Origin: a virus
Reading direction: 5' to 3' (one strand)
IMG/VR virus record: IMGVR_UViG_3300028399_000003
Location: 1-46,666 of that record
Length of the DNA: 46,666 bases
In this document: positions 13,394 to 20,771 of the stretch, in pieces
Layout: each line of letters starts with the position of its first letter
How positions within the stretch are numbered: the stretch's first letter is position 1
Made by a program: the position numbers and the translations under genes
Notes under the pieces: generated by a model
The model's input: the letters and a program-made list of their open reading frames with translations, nothing else
What the model was told of the DNA's origin: nothing
Databases searched by the model: none

Positions 13394-14222
13394 AGCGACT
13401 GTTGCGAGAATGGGGGCTGTAAGGTCCCTTCCTGGTGTCAATGTGATGCTGCTGGGGCCCACGGGCTCAGGCAAGACCCATTGCATCAGGACTTTGCTTG
13501 ACCACGACGACATCATGGATGTGTTCGTCTTGTTCACTGAGCCTGGTATGGAGGTCATTGGCGATATTCCTTGTGCCAGTGGGCTGCATTATCACTATAT
13601 TCCGCCGGCCAACACGGGCTGGGCCGAAATGATTGACAGCGCGAAGAAGATTAATTCGTTGAGTTTTGAGGCGCTGGCCAAGCTGCCGGGAATTAACAAG
13701 ACCAAGTACAACCAGTTCATTGAGGTGCTGGAGACCTGCGCCGATTTCACTTGTGACCGGTGCGGGGAGTCGTTCGGGGCCGTGGATTCGTGGGGGTCCG
13801 ACCGGGCCTTCGTGGTCGATTCGCTGTCGGGCCTCAATGTGATGGCCATGGACCTCGTGGTGGGCTCCAAGCCGACCAAGTCGCAGGCCGATTGGGGCGT
13901 GGCCATGGACAACCTGGAGCGCCTGATTCAGCGGCTGTGCACTTCGACTCAGTGTCATTTCGTGCTGACGGCGCACCTCGAGCCTGAGCGGGATGAGGTT
14001 TCGGGAAGGGTGCAGCTCATGGCCTCGACCCTCGGGAGGAAGTTGGCTCCCAGGCTGCCCAGGTTCTTTTCAGACGTGGTGTTGTGTGACCGGCAGGGCT
14101 CCAAGTTCGTGTGGAACACTGCCGCCGGCAACGTGGAGCTGAAGGCCAGGAACCTCAGGCTTTCGACTGAGCTTGAGCCTTCCTTCGTACAGATTCTGGA
14201 CCACTGGAGTAAGCGGAGGTAG
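13386..14222 (+). CDS. Sak4-like RecA-fold recombination ATPase
   Basis: 278 residues from the ATG at 13386. Walker A GPTGSGKT at 24-31, Walker B AFVVDS at 141-146, and QCHFVLTAHLEPE further on. It matches phage Sak4/AAA_24 proteins, short RecA-core ATPases that assist single-strand annealing with a phage SSB. Three cysteines (118, 123, 126) just before Walker B could bind zinc. The neighbours, a Cas4-like nuclease and an SSB-like protein, complete a recombination module. An upstream in-frame ATG at 13236 is rejected because it lies wholly inside the nuclease gene. Confidence 0.75.
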   Translation: MSEATVARMGAVRSLPGVNVMLLGPTGSGKTHCIRTLLDHDDIMDVFVLFTEPGMEVIGDIPCASGLHYHYIPPANTGWAEMIDSAKKINSLSFEALAKLPGINKTKYNQFIEVLETCADFTCDRCGESFGAVDSWGSDRAFVVDSLSGLNVMAMDLVVGSKPTKSQADWGVAMDNLERLIQRLCTSTQCHFVLTAHLEPERDEVSGRVQLMASTLGRKLAPRLPRFFSDVVLCDRQGSKFVWNTAAGNVELKARNLRLSTELEPSFVQILDHWSKRR

Positions 14223-14302
14223 ACGGTAGCGGAGAGAAGAGTAGAGCTGAAGCGAGTAACACTGGAACTGCAAACGTGAAACTGTAACGAGGTGAGTAGA
14301 GA

Positions 14303-14746
14303 ATGAGCACTTTCGATCCGGACACTTTCCTGCACACTGAATATGAGGGTCAGCTGGATACCCGCCGGGTGCCGCTGCCCGAAGGCGAATATGTTGGAGT
14401 CATTGCCGACATCAATCCGGGCTCGACGCCCAAGGGCACTGCCTTCATGGAGGTGCGGTGGGATATCGAGCACCCTGAGCTGGAGGGGGAGATTGGCCGG
14501 CCCCGCTCCCAGGTGCGCCAGACCGTGTGGCTCGACCTGACCGAGGCCGGCGACCTCGATTTCGGAAAGGGCAAGAACATCCAGCTGGGCAAGCTGCGGG
14601 CCGCCGTGGGCCAGAACGCCCCGGGCCAGCCCTGGAGCCCGTCGCAGCTGGTGGGCCAGAGCGCCCGGGTGCGGGTCAAGCACCGGCCCGACAAGAACGA
14701 CTCCGAAATCGTGTACGAGGAGGTCTCGGGGGTCAGCGCCCTGTGA
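14303..14746 (+). CDS. SSB-like (DUF669-type) single-stranded DNA-binding protein
   Basis: 147 residues. Beta-rich core (LPEGEYVGVIADINPGSTPKG, FMEVRWDI, VRQTVWLDL), a helix with GKLRAAVG, and SARVRVKHRPDKNDSEIVYEEV at the end. The pattern (LP-x-G-x-Y ... RVxVxH...) fits phage OB-fold proteins that follow Sak4. It would coat single strands during replication and recombination. Assignment is from pattern and context. Confidence 0.6.
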   Translation: MSTFDPDTFLHTEYEGQLDTRRVPLPEGEYVGVIADINPGSTPKGTAFMEVRWDIEHPELEGEIGRPRSQVRQTVWLDLTEAGDLDFGKGKNIQLGKLRAAVGQNAPGQPWSPSQLVGQSARVRVKHRPDKNDSEIVYEEVSGVSAL

Positions 14747-14917
14747 TGAACTCCTGAGGGGGGAGGAGTGCTGGGCACCACTCTAAACTGCCCGGGTGAG
14801 CAGCGGCCCTAAACTCCGGGGACCCCACCTGACCGGCTCCATCCCCGGGAGCTGCACCCTTTCAACCCGAGAAGGAGGTCTAGTAAAGGGATTCGATGGC
14901 TTGGGAGGAGGCCGGCG
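14747..14917. other. 171-base gap with 15-bp repeat and hairpin
   Basis: Holds repeat copy 3 and an imperfect stem CTCCGGGGA / TCCCCGGGAG (about 14814-14852), then AAGGAGGT well upstream of the next gene. A 9-codon frame (MAWEEAGDG) begins at 14896 and ends over the next start, which could couple translation. No clear promoter. Confidence 0.4.
14751..14765. repeat. 15-bp dispersed repeat, copy 3
   Basis: Starts five bases after the stop codon of the SSB-like gene, in a non-coding gap. Confidence 0.85.
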
Positions 14918-15331
14918 ATGGCTGATGTGAGCGATTTGTCTGACAAATTGGTTGGATATCTTGACCTGGTAGAGAAGGTAGTAGAGGAATATCATGAAAC
15001 TGCCATAGAGGTTGCCTACCAGTACCTTTATACAGAGATGGTGTTCAATATTATTTCATATTTTGTTGGTGGAGTGCTGCTGCTTGCGATAGGGGCAAGG
15101 TTCCTGCAAGTAGCTTACTGGATTTCCAATTGGGAGCTTATTCAGGATGAAGACAAAAGAAAGAAATGTCAGATGAATTACCAAAGGGACAATGAGCTTT
15201 GGTCATCCACGTTTGGAGCCCTGTTGAGCATGGTGGCAGGGGTCATACTGATTTTCGGATTCAAGAGTTTTTGCTTTTCAGTTGTTGGGCTGTTTGCCCC
15301 CGAAGTGTACCTTGTGTACAAGGTATTGTAG
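14918..15331 (+). CDS. Membrane protein, 137 residues, AT-rich
   Basis: Helical N terminus, membrane segments at about 42-70 (TEMVFNIISYFVGGVLLLAIGARF) and 98-137 (ALLSMVAGVILIFGFKSFCFSVVGLF), with a charged loop between. Its GC content is visibly lower than that of the recombination genes upstream and the polymerase downstream, so it looks like an acquired accessory gene. Possible roles include superinfection exclusion or membrane anchoring, but nothing specific is shown. Confidence 0.65.
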   Translation: MADVSDLSDKLVGYLDLVEKVVEEYHETAIEVAYQYLYTEMVFNIISYFVGGVLLLAIGARFLQVAYWISNWELIQDEDKRKKCQMNYQRDNELWSSTFGALLSMVAGVILIFGFKSFCFSVVGLFAPEVYLVYKVL

Positions 15332-15343
15332 AAGGATGGCGGC

Positions 15344-15631
15344 ATGGTTATCGGGAAGTACAAGATTGATGCGGCCGGGCATCTGATACGGGTTCTGGAT
15401 GGCAAGGAGATAAATCTGTTTTGCCCGTTCTCTCCGGGCCACGACTATTGTGGAGTTTGGTGCCCGCATTTCAGGTTTCCTGTGCCACACAAAGACTTCG
15501 CGCCCGACCCTATGTATAACATCAAGATAGGGTTGTGCCATGGAACTGAGTTGGTGTGTTACTCGGAGGAGTACACTCGGAGGAGTACACAGAGCTGTTT
15601 GAACTTGAACGGGGGGAGTAGGGATGCCTGA
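15344..15631 (+). CDS. Cys-rich hypothetical protein, 95 residues
   Basis: CPFSPGHDYCGVWCPHF and later GLCHGTELVCYSEE supply five or more Cys/His ligands. Near the end the DNA carries a tandem duplication ACTCGGAGGAGTAC (about 15559-15590), giving a repeated EEYT/RRST segment and two GGAGGAG sites. Similar small Cys-rich proteins recur in phages beside the family of the next gene. Unknown function. Confidence 0.55.
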   Translation: MVIGKYKIDAAGHLIRVLDGKEINLFCPFSPGHDYCGVWCPHFRFPVPHKDFAPDPMYNIKIGLCHGTELVCYSEEYTRRSTQSCLNLNGGSRDA

Positions 15632-16061
15632 TGAAAGTGATTTGGTTGCGCATGCGAAACGGGAGCTTGAGTTGGCAGGTTTGCATGAACCCGATTCTGA
15701 TTATGGGGGAATGCTCTATAAGGCTGTATTGGAATTGATTGAGGTTTTTTCGAGGCAAGGCCATAGTGGTGCCTCGGCAAGTATTACTATTGAACTGTTT
15801 AAGAGATTGGCTTCGTACAAGCCATTGACTCCGCTGGAAGACAAGCCCGAAGATTGGATTGAAGTGGCAGAGGGGCTGTACCAGCACCGAAGATGCAGCG
15901 AGATTTTCAAACAGGATGGGGAGGCTTATTGGGCTCAGGGCCGGATATTCAAGGATTCCGATGGGGGATTATATGTAACAGAAAAGTCAAGCGTGCCGAT
16001 TGCATTCCCCTTTACGATGAGAGAGCCTGAAATCGTGCCAATGCGAGAGGAATCGAAATGA
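15624..16061 (+). CDS. Conserved phage protein of unknown function
   Basis: 145 residues. AKRELELAGL, DSDYGGMLYKAVLELIEVF, QGHSGASASITIELFKRLASYKPLTPL, then QHRRCSEIFKQDG and FPFTMREPE. This is a pattern I know from many phage genomes near early genes; its function remains undetermined. It overlaps both neighbours by a few bases. Confidence 0.7.
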   Translation: MPDESDLVAHAKRELELAGLHEPDSDYGGMLYKAVLELIEVFSRQGHSGASASITIELFKRLASYKPLTPLEDKPEDWIEVAEGLYQHRRCSEIFKQDGEAYWAQGRIFKDSDGGLYVTEKSSVPIAFPFTMREPEIVPMREESK

Positions 16062-16285
16062 GACAGAAGTCGAAGGATGCTATTCGCAGGGATTTCTCTG
16101 TTAATCTTCGCAAGGAGTTGAGTCGGAGGGGGCTCAATATGGCCGAGGCGGCGCGGGCTGCTGGGGTTGATGTGGCTGTCATGTGGCGTTGGTGCAACAA
16201 CCTCTCGGCGCCTGATGTGGCGAGCTTGTACAAGCTGGGCCGAAAGCTCGGGATTTCTGCTGACAAGTTGCTTGGGTTGAAGTGA
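16058..16285 (+). CDS. XRE-type helix-turn-helix regulator
   Basis: 75 residues. NMAEAARAAGVDVAVMWRWCNNLSAPDVASLYKLGRKLGIS is a Cro/C1-type five-helix DNA-binding domain; nothing follows it, so it is Cro-sized. It probably represses or activates phage promoters, the GGGTCAA and TTGCCACCCG sites being candidate targets. There is no integrase, so its presence alone does not argue for lysogeny. Confidence 0.8.
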   Translation: MRQKSKDAIRRDFSVNLRKELSRRGLNMAEAARAAGVDVAVMWRWCNNLSAPDVASLYKLGRKLGISADKLLGLK

Positions 16286-16938
16286 TGTATGGGTGGCGGA
16301 CCATTCGGGCCCTGCTTCTGGAGGCTATGGCCTCCCTGAGCAAGGTGGAGGATTTGGCCAAGGTCGAGGACGCCCTTCAGGAATTGTACAAGTTGCACGA
16401 GGTCCTGGACCTCGAAGATATCAATATGCGGAAGGACCTGGCCTACGTGCTCATGTCCTCGGCGTACCTGCACAGGCTGCCGGTCGAGGGCCGCAAGGCG
16501 GTGTTGAGCGAGGTCTGGCCCCAGGACTGGAAGACGCCTCGGGGCCGGAGCACGGTCAACATGTGGCTGGGCAGCCGCCGGCACATGTCCACCAGAAGGC
16601 TGCTGAGGCTGGCGTGTCTCAGGCTGTGGAGGTTCTACCAGCGGGAGCGGATGATTCGGGAGCTTCTGTTCTGCCTGGAGGAGGAATGGGAGGGCCTGAG
16701 CCGTTACACCCAGAATGCCGTTGCCAAAATCAGGGACTACAACGCCAAGTATCCGGCGGCTGTTGGCGTTTATCCCAAGGAGAGGTGGAGGACGCCGGCC
16801 TCCATCAAGAAGCTCATGGAGGAGTGCAAGCATGGGGAGGATTTGGCTGCGGAGCTGGCGGACAGGGAGCCTGCCGATTACAAGGAGATTGCCCAAGACA
16901 TCGAAGAACAGTTGCAGGGGGAGAATGAAGAAGAATGA
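16285..16938 (+). CDS. Hypothetical protein with possible HTH, upstream of polymerase
   Basis: 217 residues; the ATG at 16285 overlaps the previous stop as TGATG (a GTG one codon earlier is also possible). All helical. RGRSTVNMWLGSRRHMSTRRLLRLACL looks like the recognition half of an XRE-type helix-turn-helix. Its stop overlaps the polymerase start (ATGA), so it may regulate or accompany replication. No family recognised. Confidence 0.6.
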   Translation: MYGWRTIRALLLEAMASLSKVEDLAKVEDALQELYKLHEVLDLEDINMRKDLAYVLMSSAYLHRLPVEGRKAVLSEVWPQDWKTPRGRSTVNMWLGSRRHMSTRRLLRLACLRLWRFYQRERMIRELLFCLEEEWEGLSRYTQNAVAKIRDYNAKYPAAVGVYPKERWRTPASIKKLMEECKHGEDLAAELADREPADYKEIAQDIEEQLQGENEEE

Positions 16939-19274
16939 AGAGATACTATGCGGAGGGGCCGCAACCTGCCAGGGTGCTGATTGTAGGGGAGGCGCCCGGC
17001 GCCCAGGAGGTTGAGCAGGGCCGCCCTTTCATCGGGGCCTCTGGGCATGAGCTGCGAAGGATGCTTTTGCAGGCGGGGTTCAAGCCCACGGACCACAGGC
17101 TCAACGGCTTCGAGGATGTGCGGATTACCAATGTCTGCCACGTGCAGCCGCCCCGCAACGACATCTCCAAGTTCTTTGGGACAAGGCACAACAATTGCGG
17201 GGTATATCTCAATGGGAGGTGGCCGGACAAGCCTGTCATCGAGGGCCTGGACCTCCTGGAGCATGAGGTCAGGAAGACTGACCCTGATGTGATTATTGCC
17301 CTGGGCGCTACGGCGCTGTGGGCCCTGACCGGCCAGGTGAAAATCGGCGATTGGCGGGGCTCGCGGATGCAGGCCCTTGAGCGGTTCGGCAAGCGGACCG
17401 TGTTTCCGACGTACCATCCGGCGGCCATTCTCAGGCAATGGAGCATGAGGTATATCGCGGTGCGGGACCTCATGCGGGCCTGCGCCTGGGTGGACCCCGC
17501 CAAGCGCCATCCTGCACCTGAACCCAACGTGAGAATAGGAGAGACTTATGAGGAAGCCAATCTTTGTCTTGACCTTGTCGAAGCTGCCCTACGGCATCGG
17601 CCACAAGTGGAGATTGCTGTTGACCTGGAGACCCGAGGCAAAACCTTCATCGAGTGCATTGGGCTTGCGTGGTCGGACCGGGACGCAATAGTCATTCCCT
17701 TCAGCTCGACCAACTATCCCAACCTGTGGTCCGAAGAAGAAGAGATTTCGCTGGTCCGCAGGCTCAAGGCCATTCTGGAGCATCCCAAGGCCTACATCAT
17801 CGGCCAGAATTTCGTCTATGACATGCAGTTCCTGGCGGCGAGGTGGGGTATCAAGCCCCGCTGTCATTTCGACACCATGCTTGCGCATCATGTGGCGTTC
17901 GTGGGCCTGCCCAAGTCCCTGGCCTTCATGGCTTCGCTGTACCTGGAGGACTACCAGTTCTGGAAGTATATGGGCCGGGAGCAGGACCACCAGCTCTGGC
18001 TCTACAATGGCCTGGACTGCATCAATACCTGGCGCCTGTACCCGGTGCTATCCGACTCGTTGAGGTCCATGGGCCTGTGGGAACTGTTCGAGTTCCAGAT
18101 GGGCCTTCAGGCCCCGGTCCTCGAAATGATGTTCCGGGGCCTGCGGCTGCACAACTCCAAGCGCAAGAAGTTCAATGAGGCGGTGCAGGCCGAGATGGAC
18201 GAGATTCTGGCGTACCTGGTCAAGGCCACCGAGGACCCTGAGTTCAATCCCAGGAGCCCGCAGAAACTCATGAAGCTGTTTTACGAGGACATGGGCATCA
18301 AACCCTACATCAACAGGAAGACGGGAAATCCTACGGTGGATGCCGAGGCCCTGGAGCGCATCAGCAAGAAGGAGCCGCTGCTTCGGCCCATCTGCTCCCG
18401 CATCAAGAAATACCGGGAGCTGGGTACTCTGAAAAGCACCTTCCTGGAGGCGAGGGATGACCCGGATGGACGGCTGCGGTGCGAGTTCAAGATTCATGGG
18501 ACTGAGACCTACAGGTTCAGCTCCTCGGAGAATGCCTTTGGCATGGGCCTCAACGCCCAGAACCTGCCGCCGGCCTTCAAGACCCTGGTGTACCCGGACG
18601 AGGGCTACGTGCTGGTGGAGTGCGACCTGGAGCGGGCAGACCTCCAGGTGGTGGTCTGGGAGGCCGACGACGAGGAATTGAAGCAGGCCCTGCGCGAGGG
18701 CGAAGACATCCATTGGGTCAATGCTCGGGCCATCTTCGGCCCCAGGGCCACCGAATATCACAGGAAGCTGGCCAAGGCGGCCTGCCATGCCATGAACTAT
18801 GGGGTGGCGGCTCGCACCCTGGCAGCCACCCTGGGATTGACTGTGAAGGAAGCCGAGGACATCATCAACCGGTGGTTCTCGGCGCACCCCGGCATCCGGG
18901 AGTGGCATCGCAGGACCCAGCATCTTCTTGAGACCGAGCGGATGGTGACGAACCGGTTTGGCTACCGGCGGTACTACTTCGACCGGATTGAACATCTGTT
19001 GCCGCAGGCCCTGGCGTGGGTCGGCCAGAGCACGGTGGCCTGCGTGACCAACCGGGGGCTCAAGGCAATCCACGACAGGCTGCCCGAGGTGCAGCTGCTG
19101 GGCCAGATTCACGATTCCGTCGTATGTCAGGTGCCCAAGGGCCGGGTGCTCGGGCTGGTTCCTGAAATCGTCGAGTGCATGAAGGTGCCTGTGCCCTACG
19201 ACGACCCCCTGATTATTGGGGTGGAGGCCAAAATCTCTGAGGGGAGTTGGGCGGATGCCGAGAAGTTGCCGTAA
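16935..19274 (+). CDS. polA: Uracil-DNA glycosylase / DNA polymerase I fusion
   Basis: 779 residues. Residues 1-185 are a family 4/5-type uracil-DNA glycosylase (GEAPG at 18-22, RPFIGASG, HPAAILR at 161-167). It lacks the usual N-terminal CxxC, so its Fe-S cluster is probably missing or altered. Residues 225-370 are a 3'-5' exonuclease with intact motifs DLET (230-233), NFVYD (292-296) and YNGLD (357-361). The family A polymerase follows: motif A Asp564, motif B Arg610/Lys614/Tyr622, motif C HDS 726-728. His618 occupies the position of E. coli Phe762. This is the replicative polymerase; the glycosylase may remove uracil as the strand is copied. Confidence 0.9.
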   Translation: MKRYYAEGPQPARVLIVGEAPGAQEVEQGRPFIGASGHELRRMLLQAGFKPTDHRLNGFEDVRITNVCHVQPPRNDISKFFGTRHNNCGVYLNGRWPDKPVIEGLDLLEHEVRKTDPDVIIALGATALWALTGQVKIGDWRGSRMQALERFGKRTVFPTYHPAAILRQWSMRYIAVRDLMRACAWVDPAKRHPAPEPNVRIGETYEEANLCLDLVEAALRHRPQVEIAVDLETRGKTFIECIGLAWSDRDAIVIPFSSTNYPNLWSEEEEISLVRRLKAILEHPKAYIIGQNFVYDMQFLAARWGIKPRCHFDTMLAHHVAFVGLPKSLAFMASLYLEDYQFWKYMGREQDHQLWLYNGLDCINTWRLYPVLSDSLRSMGLWELFEFQMGLQAPVLEMMFRGLRLHNSKRKKFNEAVQAEMDEILAYLVKATEDPEFNPRSPQKLMKLFYEDMGIKPYINRKTGNPTVDAEALERISKKEPLLRPICSRIKKYRELGTLKSTFLEARDDPDGRLRCEFKIHGTETYRFSSSENAFGMGLNAQNLPPAFKTLVYPDEGYVLVECDLERADLQVVVWEADDEELKQALREGEDIHWVNARAIFGPRATEYHRKLAKAACHAMNYGVAARTLAATLGLTVKEAEDIINRWFSAHPGIREWHRRTQHLLETERMVTNRFGYRRYYFDRIEHLLPQALAWVGQSTVACVTNRGLKAIHDRLPEVQLLGQIHDSVVCQVPKGRVLGLVPEIVECMKVPVPYDDPLIIGVEAKISEGSWADAEKLP

Positions 19275-20469
19275 CTGGCTGGAGACCTACCTGGAGTATA
19301 CGGCCATCTCCGAGACGCCGGCCCACATGCACCTGTGGGTGGGTGTCGGCACCATCGCCGCAGTCTTAAGAAGGCGGGTATGGATAGACCAGTTCTATTT
19401 CAAGTGGTTGCCCAATTTCTATATTGTGCTTGTGGCCCCCCCAGGGACTGTGGCCAAGTCCACTGCCATTGGCATTGCCAAGGACCTCCTGAGCCAGGTG
19501 CCAGGCCTCAACTTCGGGCCCGACTCGACCACCTGGCAGGCCCTCATGCAAGAGATGGCTGGCATCACAGAGCACGTCCGCCTGGAGGATGGCTCCTACC
19601 TGCCCATGTCATGCGTCACCCTGACTATCAGCGAGCTGGGGACCTTGTTGGACAAGGACGAGCCCAAGGCCTACGACGTGCTGGTGGACTTGTGGGATGG
19701 GCGGCCTGGCATCACCCGCAAATCCACCAAGACCCAGGGCGAGGACCTCATCGAGAATCCCTGGATTAACATTCTTGCGGCAACCACGCCGACATGGATT
19801 GCCGACAACCTCCAGGCCATTGCCATCACAGGCGGATTCATTTCAAGGTGCATTTTTCTGTATGCGGATGCCAAGCGGCATTTCGAGGCCTATCCAGGGC
19901 TCAGTGTGCCCAAGGGCCATGAGACGCTCAGGGCCAAACTCATTGGGGACCTCAAGCACATCGCCAAGACCCTCAAAGGCCCCTATTCGCTGACGCCGGA
20001 GGCGGTGGAATGGGGCCGCAAATGGTACGAGGACCTCCAGGCGGCAGCCCCTACAAGCACCCTCAGGTTCGACCTCAAGACCTCTGGATACCTGGAGCGC
20101 AAGCAGACGCACTTGCACAAGCTGGCCATGGTCCTCGCAGCTTCGGAGTCTGATGCCATGACTATCACTGCTGAGCACCTGGTTCGGGCCGATGCCATGC
20201 TGCGGGAAGTCGAAGAGAAGTTGCCCAAGGTCTTCCAGCGCTTCCAGGTCAGGGGCTCCATGAACCACGCCCAGGACATCCTGGACCGCATCCGAGCCAG
20301 GAAGACCATCGAGATGAGTGTCCTGTACCGGGAGGTGTTCAGCGCCCTGCGCCTCAGCGAGAGGGAGTTCAACACCATCATCCAGTCGGCCCTCAAGGCC
20401 AACCTGGTCAAGCTCAAGGTGGCCGGTCCCACCCGCTACCTTGAAATCACAGAGGAGGAGACGCCATGA
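19255..20469 (+). CDS. DUF3987-like P-loop helicase/ATPase
   Basis: 404 residues from the ATG at 19255, which overlaps the polymerase by 20 bases and has GAGGGGAG upstream; an ATG at 19216 is less likely. The P-loop APPGTVAKST (61-70) after WLPNFYIVLV is the variant seen in DUF3987-type phage proteins thought to serve as replicative helicases. Later LTISELGTLLD and ILAATTPTWI resemble Walker B and sensor segments, and the C terminus looks like a winged helix. Pairing with the polymerase supports a replication role. Confidence 0.65.
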   Translation: MPRSCRNWLETYLEYTAISETPAHMHLWVGVGTIAAVLRRRVWIDQFYFKWLPNFYIVLVAPPGTVAKSTAIGIAKDLLSQVPGLNFGPDSTTWQALMQEMAGITEHVRLEDGSYLPMSCVTLTISELGTLLDKDEPKAYDVLVDLWDGRPGITRKSTKTQGEDLIENPWINILAATTPTWIADNLQAIAITGGFISRCIFLYADAKRHFEAYPGLSVPKGHETLRAKLIGDLKHIAKTLKGPYSLTPEAVEWGRKWYEDLQAAAPTSTLRFDLKTSGYLERKQTHLHKLAMVLAASESDAMTITAEHLVRADAMLREVEEKLPKVFQRFQVRGSMNHAQDILDRIRARKTIEMSVLYREVFSALRLSEREFNTIIQSALKANLVKLKVAGPTRYLEITEEETP

Positions 20470-20771
20470 ACCTGAAGATGGCAGCCAAGCTCGACCGCAT
20501 GATTTCCGACCTGCTCTACCAGTATCCCCGGTATCCGGGAGCCAGCACCTATGGCCAGTGCTCCGTGGACGGCTGCAACAATACCGCCAGGGGTTCCAGG
20601 GCCTGCCCGGAGTGCCTGGAGAAGGAGCTGGCCGCCTTCCTGGGTAGCGATGATTATGCAGCCAGCCTGCACTCAGCCGTGCGTCTGACCAGCGAGCTGA
20701 TTCACGGCGCCTACGACATCGCCGAGCGCCGCTTCAAGGGGAAGTCTGAACTTCGGGAAACGCCCTCTTGA
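20466..20771 (+). CDS. Small zinc-binding protein, last rightward gene
   Basis: 101 residues, start overlapping the helicase stop as ATGA. CSVDGCNNTARGSRACPECLEK is a four-Cys zinc site (about 34-53), flanked by helices. It overlaps the 3' end of the leftward giant gene by 38 bases, so the two arms meet tail to tail with no room for a classical bidirectional terminator. Confidence 0.65.
   Translation: MNLKMAAKLDRMISDLLYQYPRYPGASTYGQCSVDGCNNTARGSRACPECLEKELAAFLGSDDYAASLHSAVRLTSELIHGAYDIAERRFKGKSELRETPS

Noticed and set aside
16058-16285. Evidence of a temperate life style from the HTH regulator
   Set aside because: A Cro-sized HTH protein alone is not enough: I saw no integrase, excisionase or CI-like repressor. 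A plasmid-like state remains open because of parS but is unproven.
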